From contig CAIIXF020000065.1 in assembly GCA_903813345.2 (NCBI GenBank), positions 1-37,204 of the forward strand: DNA of 37,204 nucleotides. Reading direction: 5' to 3'. A program made the translations under genes and the position numbers. Position 1 is the stretch's first letter. The number at the start of each line of letters is the position of its first letter. The notes under the pieces are model-generated. The model was not told the DNA's origin. It saw only the letters and a list, made by a program, of their open reading frames with translations, and did no database searches. Positions 1 to 12,200 of the stretch are shown piece by piece. The DNA is from Owenia fusiformis (taxonomy: Eukaryota; Annelida; Polychaeta; Sabellida; Oweniidae).

Positions 1-75
1 GTTAGTCAACTCTATACATGAATTGTAGTTTGAAGAAATTAGTTCACATTTTGAAGATGCAGTAAGAAATGAGAG

Positions 76-411
76 ATGGCGTCCACCTTCCACTGGGCGG
101 ATTATATCGTGTTTATTGCATTTATTGTAATATCAATGGCCATAGGAGTATTCTATTCGTGTACCGGTGGAAAGCAAAATACAAATTCAGAATATCTGTT
201 AGCAGACAGAAAGCTTCACTTTTTCCCAACGTCAGTGTCGTTAATGGTGTCATTCGCATCATGTATAACAATATTGGGGTTGACTGCAGAGATGTACACC
301 GGAGGCTCTCAATTCTGGCTTTACTGTGTCGGTAACTCGTTGGGTGCTCTCATTGCTGAGAGGATATTTGTCCCGTTGATGTACCCCCTACATCTAACAA
401 GCACATACGAA
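76..411 (+). CDS. SLC5-like exon 1 (residues 1-112)
   Basis: This is the start exon. The ATG at 76 is the first in frame because a TGA lies at 70-72 of the same frame. It encodes a short N-terminus, a first hydrophobic helix (about residues 8-28, YIVFIAFIVISMAIGVFYS), the conserved SEYLLADRK stretch, and a second helix with SFASCITILGLTAEMY. That helix corresponds to the family's first core helix, which contributes to the Na+ site. It ends with TSTYE at a GTAAGT donor (412), phase 0. The frame stays open to 528, but that tail is intron and does not resemble the family. Confidence 0.88.
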
Positions 412-3242
412 GTAAGTAGTTTTTTGTTGATTCGCATACTAAGAGGCCATGTTCAATTGTATCAAATTCGGTTTAACACATCCTTTAAATTTATTGAATG
501 TGAAATGATTCTTTTAAAGATCTTTTAAGCCAAACAATTAATCATTATACCTAATAGATAATTCGCATGTTTCTGTTATGTTATGTTTTCTACAGTCTCA
601 TGTAAAATTAGAATGCATCATTTTTATGGCTTTTCACATTATATTCTTATCATTTTTATATTTGTTGAGACGAATGACATGTATATTTTATTTGAATGCA
701 CCTATCTTCATTTAAATGGTCTACCGAAACACCTGGCTTTGTATCTTAAGCTATCTTGTATCTTAAGCTATCTTTGAGAGTTAACATCAGCTGCCCCTAG
801 TCAGATCGTCGAGTTGGCCGAGAGGGCTTATGCGCCAGCACGTTCAGGCTAGGCGATTGGGCGCCGTAACCACGAGGTTGCGAGTTCGAGTCGCGGTGTG
901 CTCCGTGCGTTTATTCATTTATGTAAGCTTGATAAAATGAATCTTACAGTGAAGATGAAACAAGTATACCGACGGCGACAATGTGTGTTATATAGTATAA
1001 AATATATGTGGCAAGGATGTAGATTCATGTAGAAGACATTTGACTTTCAACCAGGTCGCTTGTAAGTATATCGACTGCTTAGTCAAAAGGTAAATGATAC
1101 GACGTCAGATACTGTACATCGCGGCATTTTACTGCATTTTTAATGCGTAATTACTTTTAAAACCGCAATATCTGGACAGCAAAATCATATTTTTCTACAA
1201 TTTTTCGTCATCAGTTGAACACGTATGTCCATGAAATATTTTGCCTATCAAAATTCCAAATAACTGATTTGGGACTTTTTAAATGAGAATCACGCAAGCC
1301 GTATTATGCGACTTTCTATGCTAAAACCGGGTGTCGACTGTAACATTTTGAAGAAAAGTGATTTTAATTTTAAACGAAAAATGAAGATAACTTTTTCATT
1401 TCGCAACGGATCTTTCTCAAATTTTCACAATATTTAAATTCACCATTTTGGAAAAGACAAGAGTTTCTGTGTGATGACGTCAAAATATAACAATGCTAAC
1501 TTAACGCTTATATTTATGCAAAAAAGTGTCGACAGGCAGAATTTCGTACCAACAAGATATATATTTTGATCAATTAAACATTAAATCGTTTGAAAGGTGA
1601 ATTATTCTTTTTTGATTCCTGAAAAGCATATCATATTCTATATTTTTATCAAAAAACTATATCATTTCGATTAAAATTCAGTCTGTAAGAAGTATAAATT
1701 GAAAGAAATATGAAGTGAAGCCATGTGAAAAATTCACAAAATTACGTTTCATTTTTTGAGTTCAAATATTTCTAATTAAGGGATAAACATTCAAAACTTT
1801 CCAATGTTTCAGCATGTTCTTTTAAATATACCCCTTATTACATACAATTAATTTCATTTAATTTGAACGAGTATATATTGAGATAGACATCGTTTTATCA
1901 CCGCAACCCCAAGTGAAGCCTTTACAAAATAAGACGTTACGCCGTTAGCGTATTATATGTTCTCCTTTATTATTCATTGCTTTAAATAAATAAAACTAAA
2001 TATTGGAGTTAAAATAAATTACAAATAATGCATTTAACAATCCTTAATATCTTCCCGTCTGTGTTTATGAGTTGAATATGACAAGGGGCATTGTGAAAGA
2101 GTCTAGAAAGACGGTGCGACAACGAGAGCGCAGGGCCGAAAAGCGCGACAAAGAAGAAAACGGGTAGGGTTTGAAATGTCTACTTTCTGGTGATTCTAAT
2201 TCTGTATATCGTGACACAACCCTTTTTAAAATAGAATTGTATTGAAGCGCACATTAATCTGAACAAAACTTGAAGTTTTTAAGAAGATTCCACGAATATT
2301 AAAACGTTTGCAATTACTTGGAGGAGCATTGCGCATATTTATCGCGTAAATCTTTGTATTTTGTCGGTAAAATGAACAATTACACTGTTACGCCGTGATG
2401 TACAGTATCTGACGTCGTATCAAATACGTTTGGTGCTCGGAGTGAGTCACTAGAGACCTTAAGTTATACGAACGACCTGTACGTGTACCTGTAAATACAC
2501 GTACAGGTTTTTTTAAATGTTGCTTTTGTGCGCCTAAAACAAGTCCTTAGTCACTCGTCGACGGGTACGTGTACGAAACAAGGAATTAGTGGGTATCAGG
2601 TGATGAAAGTATGATATTTTAAATCGGCCTACACACATATCCATAGTGATTCTGTATGGGGGAAGTGTAATTTGCTTAAGGCATACAGATATACCAATGG
2701 GTGTTAGGTGTTTGGGTGAGGTAAAGATTTATTTATTTATTTCCAATTGTTGCTATGTAGATATTTATCTCTTGATAATTGTCTCTTGATAATTTGAGGA
2801 GATTTGTTTGTGTGTTAATCTGCTTGATTGCTTGTTTGTTTTATGTAGTGGTTCTTACTATAAAGCACGGTGGTCTATCTGCCTGCCAACATGTCGTTCA
2901 GCCTGTTAGCCTGTCGTTCTGACTGCCAGCCTATCGGTCTGCCAGCCTGTCCGTCTGTCACCCTGTCGGTCTGCCAGCCTGCTGGCATATCGTTCTGTCT
3001 GCCAGGCTGTCGTTCTGTCTGCCAGCCTGCCAACATTCCGGTCTGTCAGCCTGCCAGCATGTCGTTCTGTCTGCCAGTATGTCAGCCTGCCGGTCTGCCA
3101 ACATGTCGGCCTGTAAAATTGCCGGTCTGCCAGCCTGCCGGCATTCCGGTCTGTCAGACTCCCAGCCTGTCGTTCTGTCTGCCAGCCTGTCGGACTGCCA
3201 GCCTGTCGGTCTGCCAACCTGCCGGTCTGTCATGATCAGACC

Positions 3243-3285
<43 letters not shown>

Positions 3286-6200
3286 CGTCCGTCCGTCCGT
3301 CCGTCCGTCTGTCTGTCTGTCTGTCCGTCCGTCCGTCCGTTCGTCCGTCTGTCCACCCGCCCGCCCGCCCGCCCGCCTGTCTGTCTACAGTAGTTCGGCC
3401 TTCATTTTTCGTTCATGAAGTATTATCTTTCTAAATCCTAAGTTTTGGGCTCAAACAATTTTGAAAAATTCAAAGATGAAATAAATAGTACATAGTTATG
3501 TAATACTGATCTCATTCACAATCTTTCGCGTGGCGCTATTGAATTTACACGTCAACGGGATTATAAAACAAGTCAGACGTGTCGAATGGAGCATAAAATT
3601 ACATGATTTGTTGCGCGCGCATTATGTTTCACGTACAGGTACAGGTACATGTTACTATTTGGTGCAATCTTAAGGTCTCTACTATTGCTATTCGCTGAAC
3701 TTCAGTGGTGCAATAGTGAAGTCCATGTTCTAAGTTATATGATAGTTCAAGAAAGAATGTGAATAATATCGTTTTAAATTTTTAAATATTTGATATTTCA
3801 TAGTACACGGTACATAGTTGCAAAAGTTGATCAATACAGGGTACAAGGAATGTAAATTGTTCAATAGTACAGGGAGCGAGAAAGTAAGCTGATCATACAG
3901 ACATACAGTGAAAGTAATGTTAAAAAGGCCGCCTGTTGATGCTTTGAGGTGTCATCAATTGTTATTTAATCCAAATAAAGTAAACATTATTTTGTAGATT
4001 TAGACAATGGCTTTCAGGTCGTATGCATTTTAGTCATTAAATTAACAAGAACACTAGATTATACGTGTTACTAAGGTATCAAATTGAAATAAAATAACGA
4101 AATTAAATATTAACACGTTAATATAAATGACTATCCGCTATCAGTATTAATGCCTATCCGCTACTCAGAATAATTAAAATTGCCTGAACTACATGTGAAG
4201 AATCTTTCTACATAACCCCTCGAATGGTCTAATTCACTACCGTCCTCAAAAACCGATCATTTAATATGTTTTGTTCAAATTCACAAAAATACAGTTGAAT
4301 AACATACTAGAAAACGTATCCACCTATAACACGATGACACGCAGTTTAAATAACTGTTAACTGTTTTTTTTTGGTACCTATCAATGTAACATTTTCGAAG
4401 GGAAACTTACATGCTCCCTGTACGTTGATAGATTTACTGAAATGTATCGTGTATTGCATTCGTGTTTTGCTTCACTGCGCCCACTATTATCTATCTTTGC
4501 CTATAGTGTTTTTTTGCCAACAATATTCTACAAACTGCTTGATGAATCAATTCTATGTCTGGTAGAACACTAGAAATAAATGTAAAATGTATTTTACGTT
4601 TAGAAATATAGAATTAAACCCACGTCCTCCATTTGCAACTTAGCTGTACCCTGTTTCCCTTTTAATCGTGGTCACGGGGTAGGGTAGTGTGAATTATGAA
4701 TATTCATTAGATCAACTTGGGCGACCGTTTTATATATGACAGACACATGTGATAAGTGATTATACAATACCTAAATCTTCATCACATGAAGGGTGTCTCA
4801 AAAAAATGTACCCAAAAGTATATCAAGAGCACAGATAAACCAATCAATATTTTCAGACAGTTTTTGCATGGTCATGTAGCCAAAACATGAAAGTTTTCTC
4901 CCCAATACACCATTTTTATTTCAGTCTCTTCTTTTTGATGCTTTAACCCTTTGCCTTTTACAGCACATAATCGATGTAACCTCATATTTCGATGACAGCC
5001 TGTATCCGTACTGCTACATTGTTCATCACATTTGATAATAATTCCGGTGGATATGTTTTGGAATTCTCTTTGGATGTTGCCCTTAAGTTGTTCTCGGTCT
5101 TTTTGCTTGGAATGAGCATTAAAACACTCCTTCAAATAGCCACATATATGATGAATGACACAGTAGGACCAACATACACATTTAGATCACATATTAACAC
5201 AGGTCAAACGTCATACATCGATCACATCGCTATATCACATGAATTAGTGGGTAATGTAACATACTGTGAAGTGTTTGAGGATTCTCCAGACTTGTCATCC
5301 GATCATCTTGTTATTCTATCAAAACTTGATTTATATAATATTGTACCCATTGTGCGTGCCAAACCCCCAGTGAGCAGTTTGCTTGGAACAAGCTGTCCGA
5401 TGACGAGATTACGTCCTTTTACACGACGAGACTTGAACGTAACATTGAACCTTTACTTACACAAGGGCGACATCTTTTAAAAACCAATGATATCAGGAAT
5501 GAACAAATTGACAGTTTTAGTGAATCATTAGTGGATACGATTATCAAATCTTCCTGTGATGTGCCTATCAAGAAATTCCGGAAGCATCAGAAATCTTTCT
5601 GGAATCCTAATCTGTCACATCTGGTAAAAACCAAGAATGTCGCATGGCGCACATGGGTGAGTGAAGGGCGCCTACGTCAGTCAGACAATGAGGTACTTTT
5701 GTGTTATAAGGCTGCTAACAAAGCCTTTAAGAAGGCTTACTCTCAGGCGCAACGCGATTTCGAACAAAAAGAGCTGGACAAACTACAAGACGACGCCATA
5801 GATCAACGACTTTATTGGCATCTGGTCTCTAGGAGTCGGGGAACTAAATCACAAAGGATTAACTCTATACGGGATGAGGATGGTGTAATTTTATCGGACC
5901 CATCTGAAATTCGCAATGCGTGGATGAAGCATTTCTCAAAACTAGCTACACCTGGAAAATCCCCACACTTTAACGAACAATTCCACGATTGCATCCAACG
6001 GCGGGTGACTTCATTGAGGACAGAATCGATGCCGAACAAAGACGGGATTCTTGATACGCCAATCACTGAGGACGAAACTAATGATGCTCTTAAGGCTCTT
6101 AACACAAATCGTGCGAGCGGATGCGATAAAATCTCAGCTGAACACCTAAAATTCGGCGGCCCAAACCTAGTATCAGTACTTTGTGTATTTTTTAATATTA

Positions 6201-9200
6201 TCCGTAAGCATGAGCATATCCCCTGGGGTCTTTGTATCGGACTACGCATACCATTGTTTAAGGGTGGGAATAAAGACCCACTAGATCAGGACCACTACCG
6301 TGATGTAACTCTGATGTCCTCGTTGCGGAAGTTATTTGACAATGTGCTGCTCAGCCGCAGTAAACATCGTTTCCTGGCACACATCCCACAACTACAGGGT
6401 GCCTCGATAGATTCCTGCTCTTCACTTCACACTTCGTTCTTATTACAGGAAGCTATATCCCATTGTAGGGATAAGGGTTCTACCGTATATTGTTCTCTAT
6501 TGGACGTGCGCAAAGCCTTCAATTCAATGTGGATTGATGGATTTCTATACAAACTTTACAGATGCGGCATGAATGGAAAGTTCTGGAGAATAATGTACAC
6601 GTCTTACAAAACTTATAACTGTTCAATTTTATATGACGGTGAATGTTCTAGCAGTTTTAATGTCGAACAGGGTGTCCATCAGGGAGGGGTGATGTCGATG
6701 ATTGTCTACCAATTCTACCTCGCAGATCTCTTGTATGATATTGTGGGTGAGAAATGTGGAGTACGTATAGGTGGCACTGATGTCTCAGTAGTTGCGTACG
6801 CAGATGACCTATCACTTTTATCTCTTAGCATGCAGAATATGAACAGACTATTAAGCATCGTGTGGAATTACAGCTCATACTGGCGAATTACTTTCCACCC
6901 AGGGAAATGCTCGCTCCTTATTTTCGGCAGACCCAACGACGGCAAAGATACCGCTTTACTTGGCCCCAGTGCAATTCAACAAAAAACAGGGGAGCTGCAC
7001 GTCGGGATACCCCTTGGGAACCACAATGATTTTGTAAAGCAAACGATATGCAAATCAAAACAGAAATATTTTTCGTTATTGGGGCTTGGCTCTTTAACAG
7101 GAGGCCTTTGCCCATTAATGGCCAGTAAGTTATATTGGACTTTCTCAATGAGTAAGCTACTGTACGGTTGCCAGGTAATAGACTATAGTATTCACGAAAT
7201 AGAGCAAATGGAAATATCACACCGTGAAATCGGAAGAAGAATTCAGTCACTTCCCAAAAGTTCGCCGAACCCCATAGCAGCTTCAGGTCTTGGATGGCTT
7301 TCAATCAGAAGACAGATAGATTTCTCGAGGATGATGTTCTTCTGGAGTATTATAGTGTTACCAATGAATAATATTTACAAAACAGTCTTGATACATAGAT
7401 TGCTGTGGCTTATAGAGGGGAATGGACGGCATAACTCTCCACTTTCCATCATTTGGAGAACACTCGAACGGTACACCTTCGTCAATTTATCTATGAACAT
7501 GATACAGTCTGGAGAATATCTCTCTAAATCAGGTTTTAAACGCGTTGTAAGAAATGCTTTATACTGTAATGAAGCAAATAGCATTAGAATGATGTGTTCT
7601 TTGTATAGTTCCTTATCATTTTATTCTTGTACAGTATCCATCTCATACGTGCAGCCAAATATATGGTGGCTGATATGTAAACTGAGACCTATTTTCAAAA
7701 AACAGTGCAAACTTATGTTTAAACTCCAATCAGGGTCTTATCCTTTTGAGAATGGGGTTTGCCCATTGTGCTGCAATTCAAGAGACACTATTGAACATTT
7801 TATACTACAATGTGATATAATTACCTATGAACGGCAGACTCTACTCACAATGTTGGAGAGTGAAGACCGTAGGTCACTTGTCGAAAAGATGGACTTTGTT
7901 TTAGGGTTGAGCTCAAGCTTAGAGAGCATCGACTCACTCTGCTCCATATCACTTGTAATATTTTCCATGCACAGAGTCAGGGTATCAATGATCTAAACCA
8001 TTTAGGACAGTTCACACTACTTAATTAAATTGAAATGATGTTTTAATTTACTTTCTTTATTTCATTGTATAATATGTAACTGTCTAATTTTAGACGCAAA
8101 TAAATAATACATACATACATACACAGAGAAAGATGTTTGAGGATGACGATGGCAGCTATCAATATGAATATTTATATAAAAAAGGCTATATACACCCAAG
8201 AGGATGTCAAGCCGAGATGTGTAAAGAATATGTAAATTATAGATGAATAATAAAAAAAATATTGGCACGTTCGAAAACAAATTTTAAAGACTCATTTGCC
8301 ATTGAACTGAATCTCCCAATGTTCGCGTTAGGTTTATGAGTTTTCTCTATAAGTTTGGATCGAGTTACTTCAATAGTATTACCGTAGGTTTAAAATGATG
8401 ATATTGAACTGATGTTACGCCAGTTCCACGATTTTAAGTTCACGTGGTCGCATCCTGCAATTTGATCGGAGATGATGCGAGAGATGACGTAATGGGGAAT
8501 CCCCGAGTACGATAGTATATTAAAGAATTGTGGGTGCTACTCACTTCTTCTGACCTCTACACTTCATGATTAAATAATGAGCCTCATAAGTGGCCAATAC
8601 ATCAATTCAGTGCTAAATATAGGTCAGCAATATACTAGTGTGTATATAAATGTAATAATACAAGCAGTATACTCATTTTGAAAAATCAGATGAATTAATT
8701 TTTTTCATGGGGAGATCACAATGACAAGCGCATTACTTCCTTTACACTTCTCTTCAAAAGATTGGCAACCTCAGGCACGGGTTGGGATTGTCTAATTTTT
8801 TTTCAAATCTGTGCCCCTCCGTTTTGTTTTATTTCAAACAAAAAAAGTCTTGCTAAGTCCCCGGGGCTGATAAGTCCTCAAAAGCAAATATTAAATATTA
8901 GAAACATTTTGAAATGAGTTATTATTGAAAGCATATGTATCATTTATAAACACAAGCATTTGATCGAATGGGTATTTATTATCCATCACTTTTAAAGGAA
9001 AAATAAATCCATTGCGAAAAAATCAGTTTTGTTTTTGCAGATGCACGTTCATCTCGGAGATCATTTTAAGATTAAATTGTTGCTGTTTCAGTGTATTTAG
9101 TGTTTTCTCTATTTTCAAGAATAGCAAACTTTAGTGGATCGTGTTAATGTCATCAATTATATATGTTTAGCAAATAAATGGATCAAGGGAGGCAATTAGG

Positions 9201-12200
9201 TGAGTATTTCTCTGGTACAAGATACAAGTGTAAGCTAAAAAGGTACACACATTACTTGCAGTGGAGAGTTCTGTCCAATAAAAAAGCCAGTTGCAGTCAT
9301 CTTTTGCTGAGGAAAGCAAAGGCATCGGGAGGATTATATCAAATAAGTCTAGATTTATTAAGTATTTCGAATGAGTATTTTATTTTCACAGTTAAGGAAA
9401 AAAGTTCATCATAAAGAATATTAGAAAAATCACGAGATGAACCAATATGCATTGCTTCCTGATAATCACTTTTTATTTTCTAAAAAAACTGATCCACTGA
9501 TAATTGCCAACAGATTATCGAGATTTTTAAACTTCAAAGACCTAATTACAGATGGCCTGCGGTTGAATCTAATCTACTAATTAAATAAAGAGCCCATTGG
9601 TTCCTCTTGGTTTACATGGGAATGACGATTTTCAAAAATTCATCTTTAGAAGAAAGGGAAATTGGGAAAATTTGGAGGCATTGGAAATGAAGTCAAGTTA
9701 CATTTTCATCAATATCATAAGTATTTTCTTCGCAGGTTATGTAAATAAAAATTCAAATATAAAGAGGAAGCAGGGAGCTAAGGTTGCCAAACTTTTGGAG
9801 GGGAGTGTATTTGCCAGACAGACGAGAGGATTAGCCTACAACAAGTTTCAAATCGTGTGTCTAAAAAGGATTTGACAGCATTCTTTAATAAGATAATAAA
9901 ATGTTCATTTCTCAAAAACAAATTAACTTTTATACATGTTATAATGATTCACAAGTTCATCTAAAATGTTTTCATTTCTCAAAACGTTCATGATTCTCGT
10001 CATTAATGATAAAATCAGCGGAAAGGTGATAGAAAATGGAATGTTTTTAAGTTTTTAAGTTTTTATTTTCAATTCAAAGAAAGCACAACAAATAAGTTTT
10101 TCAGCATTAGTTGTTCTTTATTTGTTGCAAGGCATTGAAATTTAAAAGAGATGTTTAATGTTAGAGCCTACAGAGCACAGTGGATATTTTGTTATTTCAA
10201 TTTGTTGGTTTTTTTTAAATTTAAGCCTATGTTTCATTCCATTAATACAATACTATTTGTCATCTGTCACTTCTATCGTCAGTACCAATTGAGAGTATTC
10301 GTGCAGCCATTACGACTTTTATTGTGCTCCATGATTAAATAAGTATTACATTCTTCAAAAATATTTGCTTTTGAATATACTAGTATTCAGAAACTAACTG
10401 TAAGTTCATGAGGTCATTATGAAATCCTCTATTACAAAATGAAATGGCAGATAAAATTCTTTTGATTTGGATTCTTTTCAAAAATCATCTAAAAGTGTGG
10501 GAATAGCATGCCGGAATTTGACATAACTTTGAATGATGAATTGGGAATGACGATTTTTCAATAGTAGCTCGTTAAAAAATATGTTCCTTAGGGATATGTT
10601 GTAATTTGCCCTTTACAAAAGTTGTCTCAATGTATGCTAACCCTTGATTTGGATTTCATTGAACAATTAAACAATTGTTATATAAAATGTATGATTTTGC
10701 TACCAGATTTCAATATCTTTCAGTAAAAGATTCACCAAAAACTATTTCAATATAGAAAATCAAATTGTTGCCAAACTTTTGGAGGGGTGTAAATTGTATG
10801 TATGACAAATACAAAAAATGCTTTTATGTGAGGTACACCGATGAAGGGGGAGATTTGTGGATACATAAAAAATCGAACCCCTGGTCACCAATTGCTGGCT
10901 ACGCAACTATTAAGGCTTTGATGATTGATTCAAAGGGGTCTCCTGGATGACAAACTTATGGAAGGGAGTGTACTTATCCACGTGGCTCATGTTTTAGACT
11001 TCCCGCTACTCTTATTATAATTTTACTTATTTGATGTTTTTCGGATGGCGCTCTTGGCAGAAATAATCTGCAACTTATTATTAGGGGCGTAGTCAGTAAT
11101 TTCCTTCAAAATTGAGCTAGAAGCTTCAAATAAAAAGCACTTAAAAGCTCTTTTCTTTCTCTATCTAATATTATCATTCGTTTTGGGAGAGGGTGCGATC
11201 GCTGCGCCTCCTGGCTACGCCTATGAATATTATGTACAATCTTGTTAAATTGCACTGTGTGTTGTAATTGGAATGCTGTTAGCCTGAAATAAAAATTATT
11301 TATAAAAATTCTCAAGCATACTATCCATAAAACTTGTATAACTTCTACTGCAGTATCTGTACAGACGCTTCAAATCCCAAGTAGCCCGCCAGTCTTGTAT
11401 GATCATCGGCAGTGTTGGATTCGTGAGTACTCGAGACACACATATAGTGTGATACAATGCCTAAACCAGAAAAAAATATTTAATATATAGTGGATCAATA
11501 AATATTTTTAATCGGATTTATAGTATGTATCCAGGGTTAAATAATGTCAATAATTGACTTCGTTATCTCATCAAGGGTCAATATTTACTAGGGATAGGGA
11601 TATAAAATGAGTATAACAGCCATCCAATTTATCTTAAAGTGCGTCTCAAAAGCAACATTTGTACTCTTTCCAATAATATCTCATTTGGTCATATGTGATC
11701 ATGAATCACTGCCAGGATTATCATTGTTTTTTCGCACATGGGAGAAAAGGCTAAGTTATGAACTTTCTTCAATCAACTGATCCTTATTGTGCAATCAGGT
11801 TTGTGTAATTGGGGTTGTGGATTAAATTCTGGTCACAAGACCATAGAGCCTCGGTCACATTTGCTCTACGGCAGCTGTAGCTTCACAGAATCGGTATAGA
11901 ATACCTAAGGTACTGCTTATCACTATATGGGTCAATTTACGATAATTGATATTTCAAAAAATACAAAATTCGAAAATTAAAATATTCATATGACTATCTT
12001 TTTTTCTTTAATTGTAGAGGAAACACATTATATTTTATAAATTCGTAAGCGGCATCATTGGAACTAAATTGGCATTTCGTTACCTGAGCAATTGTCAAAG
12101 GAATAAAAAATTATCATATTTTCATTAATCGTTCAAAAAGTCTGGTTTAATTTCAAATAAGATATTATTTAACACATTTGTGTGTGTCAAACAAGCAATA

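Larger units (their letters stand above)
5150..8125 (+). mobile_element. 5'-truncated LINE (APE-endonuclease non-LTR retrotransposon)
   Basis: The element begins inside the endonuclease domain, carries a long reverse-transcriptase ORF and a short 3' UTR, and ends in a microsatellite-like tail (taaataa then TACA repeats, ~8097-8122), a common 3' end for several LINE clades. It lies inside intron 1 in the sense orientation. The preserved ORF suggests a fairly recent insertion. Target-site duplications were not identified. Confidence 0.85.

Noticed and set aside
412-528. Extension of exon 1 to a stop at 528
   Set aside because: A GTAAGT donor at 412 and the family alignment show the exon ends at 411; the tail is not conserved.
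808-905. Functional tRNA gene
   Set aside because: A-to-B spacing is long, no acceptor stem closes and no clear anticodon arm is visible.
2078-2167. 29-codon basic ORF inside the first inverted-repeat element
   Set aside because: Too short, no family resemblance, and no support beyond charge composition.
2870-3393. Cysteine/proline-rich protein genes on either strand
   Set aside because: Open frames are produced by 4-base and 16-base tandem repeats on both strands.
10283-10342. Candidate SLC5 exon 2 (YQLRVFVQPLRLL… after a good acceptor)
   Set aside because: It ends in an in-frame TAA before the possible donor. 11354-11422 matches the family better, in the right phase and with a consensus donor.
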